Source: Gammaproteobacteria bacterium
Lineage (GTDB): Bacteria > Pseudomonadota > Gammaproteobacteria > SG8-11
Reading direction: 5' to 3'
Assembly: GCA_013151345.1 (NCBI GenBank)
Contig: JAADIM010000123.1
Span: 1 to 45,900 of the forward strand
DNA: 45,900 nucleotides
In this document: piece after piece, positions 33,218 to 42,522 of the stretch
How positions within the stretch are numbered: position 1 is the first letter of the stretch
How the letters are laid out: every line of letters starts with the position of its first letter
Position numbers and translations under genes: made by a program
Notes under the pieces: generated by a model
Seen by the model: only the letters and a program-made list of their open reading frames with translations
The model's database searches: none
What the model was told of the DNA's origin: nothing

Positions 33218-35914
33218 ATGAAGCGGTCTACTATTCATAAGAGAATGAACCGCCGGGAATTTATCAAAACCAGCGGATATATTACCGGCTCTGCCGCAGG
33301 CTTAGGCCTGTATTTATCTGACAATCCTGAACTCGAAGCCGCGCCGCAAGAAATAAAAGACTCCGAAGTAGACGCCCAGGTACTTGCCGCTTGCCCATAT
33401 TGTGGCGTGGGTTGCGGTACGATTATTCAAGTTAGGAATCGAAAAATCGTGTCAATGCGCCCCGACAAGGACCACCCCACCAACTACGGGCTGCAGTGCA
33501 TAAAAGGGATGACCGCCGCCGAACCCATTTATGTTGACCGCATGGAGGGTGATAGTTATGTGCGCAAGGATGTTTGGGACGAATGGGAGAAACCCAATCA
33601 TGGTGATTTAGATTACGTCAGTAAAACCAAAGGCTCTTTTGATGAAAAGCATTTCGTACGTGTACCTTATGAAGAAGCGTCCGACATGGTGTCGCACAAA
33701 ATAGCGCATCTCGCAAAAAAATATGGCGGCAACTCAATCGCACTTTATGGTTCCGGCCAACTTACTGTTGAAGGACAGTATCTTGAAAACCTATTTATGA
33801 AAGGTGTTTTGGGCTCAAATACAATAGAAGCCAATGCACGTATGTGTATGACATCCGCCGTTACCGGTTATTTTGCGACATTAGGTTCTGATACCCCTCC
33901 ATTGGCTTACGAAGACATTGAACTCTCTGACATGGTGATGCACTTCGGACACAATGCACGCGAATCACATCCCATTATCTATTGGCGCATAGCCGACCAT
34001 AAAAAGAAAAAAGACATCTCGACAGTGGTTGTTGATCCTCGCTACACAGGCACCAGCAAGGGTTACGATGACATTAATTCCAAAAACCAGGTACACATAC
34101 CCATCCTCAACGGCGATATAAGTTTTCTAAATGCGATTGCCCATGTATTACTTAAAGAACATAAAGACGTTATCGACTGGGAGTTTATGAAAAAGCACAC
34201 CACCGGGTGGGAAAATTATACCCAAGGTGTACTGGCACGCTACAGCCCAGAACAAGTCCAGGACCGAATGGGAGGCAAAAATCACGACGTCTCACCCGCG
34301 CTTATTCGACGTGTCGCAGGCATGTATGCTGATGCTACGCGTAAACGCTTAGCCAGAGGCAAAGATGGTCACGGCGGGGTCATCATCATGTGGGGAATCG
34401 GTTATAATCAGCATATACACGGGCAACATAATGTTATCTCCATCATTAACCTGCTCACTATGACCGGCGACCTGGCAAAACCCGGTTGTGGCCCCTTTTC
34501 CATGACTGGCCAACCTAATGCTATGGGTGAACGTTTCACTGGCGGCCTCACTGGACGATTACCCTTTAATCAACCCTTAAAAAATGACACTCATCGACTC
34601 AAAATGGCAAAAGCCTGGCGCGTACCGGAAAAAAATCTAAAACAGGCAATGAATTCCGAAAATCCGGGATACGCAGTCGGCATGATGGAGCGCGCATTGA
34701 AAGATGAAGTAAAAGCCATGTTTTTTGTTTATGCTACGCACATTGATTTACCTGATCTACACAATCTTGTTCGACCTGCGATTTCCAAAACATTTAATGT
34801 TGTCCAGGAAATTTACCGACACGCACCCAATAATCTGTATGCTGACGTCATTTTCCCTGCGGCCACCTGGGGTGAAGTTCAGGGCGTTTACATCAATTCG
34901 GAACGCCGGATCTATGTCGTTGATAAAGCCGCTAACCCGCCACTCGGTTGCCGCCCGGATATGGACATGGTCATCGACAAAGGCCGGGAGATTGCTAACT
35001 TGTTAGGCATGGACGGTGATAAGATTTTTCCATGGAAACGCTTGCCTAATGGCGACTACGATTCGGAAGAAATTTTTCGTGAAATTATCATGGCCTCCAA
35101 AGACACCGACACTGATTTGACCGGTATTCTTGCCGTCGAGGAAAAAGACAACATCAGCCCTTATCAACAAATACGCAACTTACGTGGCATTCAATGGCCG
35201 GCACCGACGTATATGTTAGCGAAAACCGGCGGTGCGACCCGGCGATATATGGCGCAAGAAGGAATATGGGAAAACCGCCCCTACGGTTATTTTCGCACCA
35301 ATGATGGAAAAGCACATATTAAACTGTGCGAGCAGGATTATTCGCAACGTAAAGAGATTACCAAACAGCTAATGGAATTTGGTGCCGTCGCAGGTAAATA
35401 TACTATCGATAATATACCTTTGTTAAAAAAAGCACGGGATATGGCGCTTACCCCGGATTTACCAGATGAAGAACACCGAAACAAGGCCTGGGCAAAGATT
35501 CCAAAAGACAAATATCCGTATTGGTTAGGACTAGGGGTTGTCTATGAACATTTCCATACGGCTAAATCAAACCGCAGTCCAACGACGCAACGCCTAGTGC
35601 CGGAAATGTATGTCGAAATGCACCCGGATGACGCAGCCGATTTAAAAATAATAGATGGCGACATAGTAAAACTTATCACTAGACGCGGTTCGTTTGAGGC
35701 ACGCGCTTCAGTGGGCACCAATACATTAATCAAACCCGCACGCAATAACGTACCCCGAGGGTATATGTTTAGCCCTTGGAATTTATCAGTGGCGGATAGT
35801 GCGGACCCGGCAAAAAACAAATGGCTGGTCAATGGCACATCATCTCGTATTTGGGATGTAGTCTCTGGTCAAGTAGATTTTAAGAAACTTGCCGTTCGAA
35901 TCGAAAAGGTTTAG
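33218..35914 (+). CDS. NapA-family periplasmic molybdopterin oxidoreductase (substrate unproven)
   Basis: Tat motif MNRREFIKTSGYITGSAAG; 4Fe-4S CPYCGVGC...GLQCIKG; putative Mo-ligand Cys in NARMCMTSAVTGY; GDLAKPGCGPFSMTGQPNAMG; C-terminal DFKKLAVRIEKV. Confidence 0.93.
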   Translation: MKRSTIHKRMNRREFIKTSGYITGSAAGLGLYLSDNPELEAAPQEIKDSEVDAQVLAACPYCGVGCGTIIQVRNRKIVSMRPDKDHPTNYGLQCIKGMTAAEPIYVDRMEGDSYVRKDVWDEWEKPNHGDLDYVSKTKGSFDEKHFVRVPYEEASDMVSHKIAHLAKKYGGNSIALYGSGQLTVEGQYLENLFMKGVLGSNTIEANARMCMTSAVTGYFATLGSDTPPLAYEDIELSDMVMHFGHNARESHPIIYWRIADHKKKKDISTVVVDPRYTGTSKGYDDINSKNQVHIPILNGDISFLNAIAHVLLKEHKDVIDWEFMKKHTTGWENYTQGVLARYSPEQVQDRMGGKNHDVSPALIRRVAGMYADATRKRLARGKDGHGGVIIMWGIGYNQHIHGQHNVISIINLLTMTGDLAKPGCGPFSMTGQPNAMGERFTGGLTGRLPFNQPLKNDTHRLKMAKAWRVPEKNLKQAMNSENPGYAVGMMERALKDEVKAMFFVYATHIDLPDLHNLVRPAISKTFNVVQEIYRHAPNNLYADVIFPAATWGEVQGVYINSERRIYVVDKAANPPLGCRPDMDMVIDKGREIANLLGMDGDKIFPWKRLPNGDYDSEEIFREIIMASKDTDTDLTGILAVEEKDNISPYQQIRNLRGIQWPAPTYMLAKTGGATRRYMAQEGIWENRPYGYFRTNDGKAHIKLCEQDYSQRKEITKQLMEFGAVAGKYTIDNIPLLKKARDMALTPDLPDEEHRNKAWAKIPKDKYPYWLGLGVVYEHFHTAKSNRSPTTQRLVPEMYVEMHPDDAADLKIIDGDIVKLITRRGSFEARASVGTNTLIKPARNNVPRGYMFSPWNLSVADSADPAKNKWLVNGTSSRIWDVVSGQVDFKKLAVRIEKV

Positions 35915-35985
35915 CAAACATTTAGCAAACAAAGGCAAATATATTATATAGCATCTAATACATTGTAACTATTACACGGTGGCTA

Positions 35986-36147
35986 TACCCGTGGCGTTTG
36001 GGATTTAGGTGTAAATGTGCGTCCTATTTATTTCATGGCAAGGCGAAATGACGAGTAATAGTCGCTCTATTTATTGCGAGGAATTTCAACGCAGCCATGG
36101 AATAAAGAGGGCGTGCAGTTACACCTAAATCTCAATCGCTACGGGTA
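35986..36147. mobile_element. MITE-like element family A, apparently complete 162-bp copy with terminal inverted repeats
   Basis: tacccgtggcgtttgggatttaggtgtaa at the left end and ttacacctaaatctcaatcgctacgggta at the right end; internal imperfect palindrome around atttcatggc...gccatggaat. Confidence 0.82.
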
Positions 36148-36202
36148 CATTACATAATAGCTATAACATAGTAGCTATAATCTAGTAGCGAGGAGCAAAA
36201 TA

Positions 36203-36790
36203 ATGGACCGTCGAGTTTTCTGGAAAGTTTTATCTGGTAGCGGATTAGCAGCGCTTATCGCCAAAACCGGTTTCGCAGCAAATACCCGCACAACATCACG
36301 CTTTTTACGTCCACCCGGCGCGCTTGCCGAAGATGATTTTCTGGATCACTGCATTCGCTGTGGAAAATGTGGCGAAAGTTGTCCAAACGAAACTATCAAA
36401 TTTTTTAATTTTGAAAATGGTTTATCGTCCTTAAATACACCCTATATCGTTCCGCGCGAAAAACCGTGCATCTTATGTATGAAGTGTGGGGAAGTGTGCC
36501 CTACTGGCGCGATTAAAAATATATTGCATGATGCAGAAACGATAATGAACAACGTGAAAATGGGCAAGGCTGTTATCAACAAGGATCTATGCTTGTCCTA
36601 CCAGGGAAAAAGCTGTGGTGTATGTTATCGCGCCTGCCCGCTTCCAGATGTCGCGATGACTGTTGGCTATATGGAACAACCTACAATGACTGATGCCTGT
36701 GTCGGCTGCGGTATCTGTGAACGAGCATGTATACAAATGCCACAAGCGATCAAAGTTCTACCTACTACTACGCAGCGAGCCCACTCTTGA
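36203..36790 (+). CDS. NapG/MauM-like ferredoxin-type protein (about four 4Fe-4S clusters)
   Basis: Tat-like MDRRVFWKVLSGSG; CIRCGKCGESCP, CILCMKCGEVCP, CGVCYRACP, CVGCGICERAC. Confidence 0.92.
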   Translation: MDRRVFWKVLSGSGLAALIAKTGFAANTRTTSRFLRPPGALAEDDFLDHCIRCGKCGESCPNETIKFFNFENGLSSLNTPYIVPREKPCILCMKCGEVCPTGAIKNILHDAETIMNNVKMGKAVINKDLCLSYQGKSCGVCYRACPLPDVAMTVGYMEQPTMTDACVGCGICERACIQMPQAIKVLPTTTQRAHS

Positions 36791-37839
36791 ATTCAGTAAC
36801 ATCGACGGCTAACAAAGATTTAGCTGAAAAACACATTGCCTGGCAGCGGCAATTGAACAAGCTACGTTGGCTCGCTCTGACAACGGTTTTTTCTATACTT
36901 ATATTACTGCCATTTCTGCATTTATACCAAACTTATCTGGCGGCCCATGCATATGAAATATTATCGCCCAATGAAAAAATAATTTTCAATGTGACGCAAA
37001 GCCTTACCTCTCCTTTTACTGCATCACCGGAATCCGATCTCGATAACTTTAAGGGGACTACATGGTCAGGTACATTGTTCGGTATGCAGCTAAGCGACCC
37101 TTTGGCGGTTCTCACTAACATATCAGCGAGCTTTACCTTTAACACCTCTTTTATGATGACGGCACTCATTCCGGTTTTATTAACCTTGACGCTAGGACGC
37201 TTTTTTTGCGGCTGGATTTGCCCGGCTACTTTTATATACGAACTCAATGATAACCTTGGCACCTGGTTACATAACTCTTTGTTACAGAACTCTTTGTTAC
37301 AAAAAATAGGCCTGCCAATTGGCCAACTTCGTTTCAACCAGAGACTAAAGTATCTTATCCTGGCGATCTGCATTATAGTCACTGCAATAGCAGGTACAAC
37401 GTTAGTAAGCAACGTTTACCCGCCCGCTGTCATCGGACGTGAAATTTATTATTTGATTGTAGTCGGCGGTTTTGGCATTGGCGCCACGTTTATATTAATA
37501 ACGATGCTATTCGATTTATTCATCGCCCGGCGCGGCTTTTGTCGCTACTTATGCCCAGGTGGCGCGCTTTATTCACTGTTAGGTCGTTATCGTATATTAC
37601 GTATAAAGCGAGATGTGACTCACTGTACCGACTGCGTCAGATGTAATGCTGCATGTCAGTTTGGCCTTGACCCCATGCAAGATAATTTTGGCCAGGAATG
37701 CAATAACTGCACTGCTTGTATTACAACATGCCCCACTGATGCATTGTCATTTACAATTAATGTAAAAGATGTACAGTTCCAAGGAGCAGGACACTTAGGA
37801 CATCAACACCAAAAACAGCAAGGCGGGAGACTACCATGA
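36727..37839 (+). CDS. NapH-like membrane 4Fe-4S protein
   Basis: TM segments with FFCGWICPATFIYEL and RGFCRYLCPGGALYSLLGR; CTDCVRCNAAC and CNNCTACITTCP. The true start may be downstream of 36727. Confidence 0.9.
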   Translation: MYTNATSDQSSTYYYAASPLLNSVTSTANKDLAEKHIAWQRQLNKLRWLALTTVFSILILLPFLHLYQTYLAAHAYEILSPNEKIIFNVTQSLTSPFTASPESDLDNFKGTTWSGTLFGMQLSDPLAVLTNISASFTFNTSFMMTALIPVLLTLTLGRFFCGWICPATFIYELNDNLGTWLHNSLLQNSLLQKIGLPIGQLRFNQRLKYLILAICIIVTAIAGTTLVSNVYPPAVIGREIYYLIVVGGFGIGATFILITMLFDLFIARRGFCRYLCPGGALYSLLGRYRILRIKRDVTHCTDCVRCNAACQFGLDPMQDNFGQECNNCTACITTCPTDALSFTINVKDVQFQGAGHLGHQHQKQQGGRLP

Positions 37840-38450
37840 GGTTAATCAATTCAGGTTCCTTTGCTATCTATTTTGTAGGTATGTTAATGACCACTCAAGT
37901 TTTTGCTCATCACGTGCTCGGGCGGCCTTCTTATAGCTTAAACGAAGATTCCAACACACCACCAAGAATACAAATTGAGCTTCTAGTCGGCGACTACAGC
38001 ATTAACTATATGGCTTTTCCCGCATTCCCGAAACCAAACGAACAAGGTCGAATTAATTTCTATGCATCGCGAATCGATAATGGTAAATCTTATTCTGGCG
38101 AAGTCACCTTTAAAATCAAAAATGATAGTTGGTTTTCATCCAAAACTGAAACGCTAGGTACGCAAACAGCAGACGATCATGTATACCACCAAAGCTTTAT
38201 GTTCAAGGAAGGAGGTGACTACATTATCAGCGCAGAGTTTCAGGACAACAACACACCGTACAAAATCGATTTTCCATTGCGCGTAGGCGCACCAGCAACA
38301 ATTGGCCCATTTGGCCTCACTGCCGGCTTTATAATTGTAATCTTGTTGATAGCAAGCACTCTGCAACAGAAAAAATTACAAAGATTAAGAACCAAACGAC
38401 ACCACGCGGATAACAGCGATGTGGATAATTTAGGAAGCAGTTTAAATTAA
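37836..38450 (+). CDS. Exported FixH/CopC-like beta-sandwich protein with C-terminal TM anchor, function unknown
   Basis: Signal peptide ending TTQVFA followed by HHVLGRPSYSL; beta-rich domain; C-terminal TM LTAGFIIVILLIASTL. Confidence 0.65.
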   Translation: MRLINSGSFAIYFVGMLMTTQVFAHHVLGRPSYSLNEDSNTPPRIQIELLVGDYSINYMAFPAFPKPNEQGRINFYASRIDNGKSYSGEVTFKIKNDSWFSSKTETLGTQTADDHVYHQSFMFKEGGDYIISAEFQDNNTPYKIDFPLRVGAPATIGPFGLTAGFIIVILLIASTLQQKKLQRLRTKRHHADNSDVDNLGSSLN

Positions 38451-38467
38451 ATCGAAAATATATTTCT

Positions 38468-38788
38468 ATGAGGCACAAATGCATGAACAATTTATTAAAT
38501 TATCTGTTAATAATGTCAATGACTCTTTTACTGTCACCCGCACTGGCAGGCGATATTGAAAAGGGAAAAACAAAATCTGAATTGTGCGTTGGTTGCCATG
38601 GAGAAAATGGAATCAGTGTCAGTCCGATTATCCCTAATCTTGCAGGACAAAAGGAAGCATATCTCGTAAATTCACTAAAGGACTTTAAATCAGGCGCAAG
38701 AAAAAATGGTATGATGTCTCCTGTTGCCGCGACAATTAGTGACGACGACATTAACGATATAGCCGCCTATTTTTCCAGTCTGAAATAG
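38468..38788 (+). CDS. Class I monoheme cytochrome c (c553/c4-like)
   Basis: Signal peptide; GDIEKGKTKSELCVGCHGENGISVSPIIPNLAGQKEAYL; start could be the internal Met at 38483. Confidence 0.92.
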   Translation: MRHKCMNNLLNYLLIMSMTLLLSPALAGDIEKGKTKSELCVGCHGENGISVSPIIPNLAGQKEAYLVNSLKDFKSGARKNGMMSPVAATISDDDINDIAAYFSSLK

Positions 38789-38820
38789 CGATATATTCTA
38801 AATAATAAAGGTGAAAACAC

Positions 38821-39360
38821 ATGGCTGATGATGAAAATCCTCCAATAGACGAAAACCGCAGGGACTTTATTTTAAACACAACAACCAGCGTTGTTGCCGG
38901 TGCCGGTATCGCAACCGCTTGTTGGCCATTTATCAGCAGCATGAACCCGAGTTCGGATGTACTTTCAAAAGCGACCAGCGAAGCCAGCTTGAAAGGCATA
39001 GAGCCAGGTGAGATGAAAACAGTACCCTGGCAAGGTAAACCGGTTTTTATTTTACACCGCACAAAAAAACAGATCACATCAATGGAAACATCTGATGGGG
39101 GAAAAGACCCGCAGGCAGATGCAGAACGCGTGCAAAACCCGGATTGGTTAGTTCTTGTCGGAATATGTACTCACCTTGGCTGCGTACCAGCGCGCAAAAA
39201 AGAGGGTTGGTTTTGTCCCTGCCACGGCAGTGTTTACGATAATAGCGGTCGAGTATTAACGGGGCCAGCACCACGCAATCTCGAACTGCCCCCGTACGAA
39301 TTTGTTTCATCCGAAAAAATCATAATTGGTAAGACTGAGAAACCTCCGATTAAGTCATGA
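38821..39360 (+). CDS. petA: Ubiquinol-cytochrome c reductase iron-sulfur (Rieske) subunit
   Basis: N-terminal [65 protein letters not shown]. Confidence 0.96.
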   Translation: MADDENPPIDENRRDFILNTTTSVVAGAGIATACWPFISSMNPSSDVLSKATSEASLKGIEPGEMKTVPWQGKPVFILHRTKKQITSMETSDGGKDPQADAERVQNPDWLVLVGICTHLGCVPARKKEGWFCPCHGSVYDNSGRVLTGPAPRNLELPPYEFVSSEKIIIGKTEKPPIKS

Positions 39361-39395
39361 ACCAGAGTTTCTCTACCTAACAAAAGGAAAGCGTT

Positions 39396-40670
39396 ATGAA
39401 ACATGTCATTGGTTGGATTGATAGACGTTTCCCACTAACAGCGTTTGTCAAACATGAACTCACTGAGTATCCAACGCCACGCAATTTGAGCTTTTGGTGG
39501 AATTTTGGTTCACTCGCTGGCATTGTATTAGTAATACAAATTATCACCGGTATTTTTTTGGCCATGCACTATAAGCCGGATGCTTCACTGGCATTCGATT
39601 CTGTCGAACACATTATGCGCGAGGTTAACTATGGCTGGTTGATTCGTTTTATGCACTCGACCGGTGCATCTGCTTTTTTTGCTATGATTTTCATTCACAT
39701 GGCAAGAACGCTTTATTACGGCTCGTATCGTGCTCCCCGGGAACTAATGTGGTGGACCGGACAAGTCTTGTTGTTATTACTGATGGCGACAGCATTTATG
39801 GGTTACTTATTACCTTGGGGACAAATGTCTTATTGGGGCGCACAGGTTATCACCAGTTTATTTGGTGCCGTGCCTTTCCTTGGCGATGAAATGGTGATTT
39901 GGTTGCGTGGTGATTTCACGGTTGGCAATGCGACTCTAACGCGATTTTTTGCACTTCATTATTTACTCCCCTTTATTATCGTTGCTGCTGTCATCATTCA
40001 TTTAGTTGCGCTGCATGCGGTTCGTAGCAGTAATCCATCCGGTATAAATCTGAAAGATAAGAACAATATACCGTTTCACCCTTATTTCACCGTAAAAGAT
40101 CTTTTTGGTATTAGTGTATTTTTTACCGTTTATAGTTATTTTGTCTTTTTTAATCCTAACCTGTTAATTGAAGCAGATAATTATATCCCCGCCAATCCTA
40201 TGCAAACACCGGCTCATATTGTACCTGAATGGTATTTTCTGCCGTTTTACGCCATATTGCGTGCTGTGCCTGATTTAGTCGGCGGCGTGATAGCAATGGC
40301 TCTTTCCGTGATGATCTTTGCCGCGATGCCCTATCTGGACAGATCAAAAATACCCGGTGGTGCTCGCTATCGACCTATCTTTCGCATCATGTTTTATCTC
40401 TTTATGCTTGATATATTGGTCCTAGGTTATGTCGGCGCGCATCCACCGGAAGGTTTTTTGGTCCCTTTGGGCCAGATAGCAACTTTCTTTTATTTTGCCG
40501 CATTTGCATTCTTACGATTTTTCTCAAAATGGGAAGATAAATGGCTCTTCAACAGAGGCCTACCCGCAGAAGTCCAGGCGATGCTTTCCAGCGAACAGGC
40601 ACAAAAGACTGATCGGCGACATCACAAAAAGGATCGCAGAGAAACCCCGGGAGATAACCACAATGATTAA
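39396..40670 (+). CDS. petB: Cytochrome b subunit of bc1 complex
   Basis: [45 protein letters not shown]; Qo-site PEWY in [16 protein letters not shown]. Confidence 0.97.
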   Translation: MKHVIGWIDRRFPLTAFVKHELTEYPTPRNLSFWWNFGSLAGIVLVIQIITGIFLAMHYKPDASLAFDSVEHIMREVNYGWLIRFMHSTGASAFFAMIFIHMARTLYYGSYRAPRELMWWTGQVLLLLLMATAFMGYLLPWGQMSYWGAQVITSLFGAVPFLGDEMVIWLRGDFTVGNATLTRFFALHYLLPFIIVAAVIIHLVALHAVRSSNPSGINLKDKNNIPFHPYFTVKDLFGISVFFTVYSYFVFFNPNLLIEADNYIPANPMQTPAHIVPEWYFLPFYAILRAVPDLVGGVIAMALSVMIFAAMPYLDRSKIPGGARYRPIFRIMFYLFMLDILVLGYVGAHPPEGFLVPLGQIATFFYFAAFAFLRFFSKWEDKWLFNRGLPAEVQAMLSSEQAQKTDRRHHKKDRRETPGDNHND

Positions 40671-41358
40671 GCAAGTCGTATTAGTTTGCTTAATATTATC
40701 GACAGCATGTTTTAACATTTTCTTGGCAACAATAATTTTTGTAACAACAAGTTTTGCAACAACGAATAACCACCCGCTGGAGAATATTGTTTTCTCGCAG
40801 GATCCAGCTAGTCTGCAGCGAGGCGCAATGATATATTACGACGTCTGCCGCATTTGCCACAGTATGAAATACATAAGATATAAAACATTACAAGAAATCG
40901 GCCTTAGTAATAAACAAATAGATACACTTCGTGGTGACAAACCGGAAAACTCAACACCGGAAAAAACCACTTCCGACCACATGCTAAGCACATTGTATGG
41001 CCAGGTTCCGCCCGATTTGTCCTTAATGGCCAAAGCCCGTAAACACGGCCCCCAATATATCTATACATTACTCACGTCATACACTGAAAATGAAGGTAAA
41101 TATGAAAATCCGGTGTTCCCGGGAATAAAAATGCCCGACGCAATGAACATTGCTGTTGCAATAAATGAGTCCAGCAAAGAGGAGATCAAAAACCAGGCCA
41201 AAGATGTAACAGAATTTCTGCTCTGGGCTTCTGATCCGCGTGCTTCAATACGAAAAAAAATAGGACTATATGTTATAATTTATTTTAGCATACTCAGCAT
41301 ATTACTTTATTTCGTCATGAAACGTGTATGGAGCAGACTGGATAATGTAGAAAGCTAA
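40663..41358 (+). CDS. petC: Cytochrome c1 subunit of bc1 complex
   Basis: Start ATG at 40663 overlaps the cytochrome b stop; [22 protein letters not shown]-terminal TM anchor. Confidence 0.95.
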   Translation: MIKQVVLVCLILSTACFNIFLATIIFVTTSFATTNNHPLENIVFSQDPASLQRGAMIYYDVCRICHSMKYIRYKTLQEIGLSNKQIDTLRGDKPENSTPEKTTSDHMLSTLYGQVPPDLSLMAKARKHGPQYIYTLLTSYTENEGKYENPVFPGIKMPDAMNIAVAINESSKEEIKNQAKDVTEFLLWASDPRASIRKKIGLYVIIYFSILSILLYFVMKRVWSRLDNVES

Positions 41359-41523
41359 AACAAAAAATCACTACCGTTTATGATAAAATTTTTTGATGGC
41401 ATTTTTATGTTATTACACTTATCCTAAATAAATCAGTGATCCCCTCGTTTTTTTTATCCGTCTCTGCACCCTGTTTATTATTGGCTGTGGGGGTTTGTCT
41501 TTTTCATTTATTTGCTTAACCAA

Positions 41524-42366
41524 CTACTCGGCTGTTAAGCCGATGATTTTTTCATAGTCAGAGTGAGCCAACTTAAACACTTGCGGGTAATCATTTCGAC
41601 TCACAGAATAGTCACCACCTTCTTTAAAGAATCGATAATCAAAATTCTTACCAACCGCTTTGACCTTGAGTTGATAATCAATGTTGTCCGTTTTTTTGTC
41701 CACCGCTTCGCTGATCATTAATCCTAAATTAATCAGTTGGATCGTAGCGAGGGTGCCTAAGGTGCTGAAGATAGCGTGTTTTTCCATTTTTTAAGGCGAT
41801 CGCGTAGTGTAGTCATTCTACGAGTGAGTCATAAAAACTGGAAAAACGCGTTAGATTCAGTGCATTAGGTGCCAGCAATAGATCCAACTGATTTATTTAG
41901 GTTAATGACTCTATTGCCGCGAGCATTTTGTCAGCCTCATCCTTGACGACTTCTGATTCTTCCTTTGATATTGTCCACTCATCGCCCTGCTTGTTTAAAA
42001 CAAAATCAGGTCCCTCCAGACTCGTAACATCACTATCTGGTCGAACCAATGCGTGATCAAGCCAGTTATTGCTAACAACAGGATAATCGTGACTACTAAG
42101 CTTAACGCTATAGACCTCCTGCTTATCGTCTCTACTTACATGCAGTTGACAAAAACCCGGTGAGGTGCCGAAATAAAGCTTTTCCAACGTGTCATCACCA
42201 CTTGCCAGCGTTATGCGGCTCTGGTATTTATCTTCACTGACTTCAAAACGTTCTCGACTACTGGCCGTTGTTGCCACCGGCCAGCCACTACGAGTGCTCA
42301 CCAGTTTATTCAGAGCCTGCTCCACTTTATTTTGGTCTGCGGAAAATTGATAGTAATCTGGCAACA
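41524..42366 (-). pseudogene. DUF4340 protein remnant: N-terminally truncated and split by a 179-bp element
   Basis: ORFs 41897..42364 (LPDYYQFSADQNKVEQALNKLVSTRSGWPVATTASSRERFEV...LYFGTSPGFCQLHVSR...NNWLDHALV) and 41524..41787 (DYRFFKEGGDYSVSRNDYPQVFKLAHSDYEKIIG) join in frame once the element is removed. Confidence 0.85.
41723..41901. mobile_element. MITE-like element family B, 179 bp, inside the DUF4340 gene with 5-bp TTAAT target duplication
   Basis: cctaaattaatcagttggatc...gatccaactgatttatttagg terminal inverted repeats; flanking ttaat at 41718-41722 and 41902-41906. Confidence 0.9.
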
Positions 42367-42522
42367 GCCATCGACTTTACCTATTGGGCACCAGACACAG
42401 TGGGATTTAATCTGCGCCCTTGCGATACTGGTGATAAAATCGATAAAATTGTTTTCATTTCCGATTCAGGTATATTTACCCAGCCCGTTCCTGATGAATA
42501 AAAAATACTATCCAGGGAAGCT

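Noticed and set aside
40495-41358. 287-aa start for cytochrome c1
   Set aside because: The upstream 56 residues overlap cytochrome b in another frame. The ATG at 40663 gives a proper signal peptide and the usual stop/start overlap.
41723-41901. Possible integron attC site, because of gttagat-like core and long dyad
   Set aside because: TTAAT target duplication and in-frame excision fit a transposed inverted-repeat element better, and no integron platform is adjacent.
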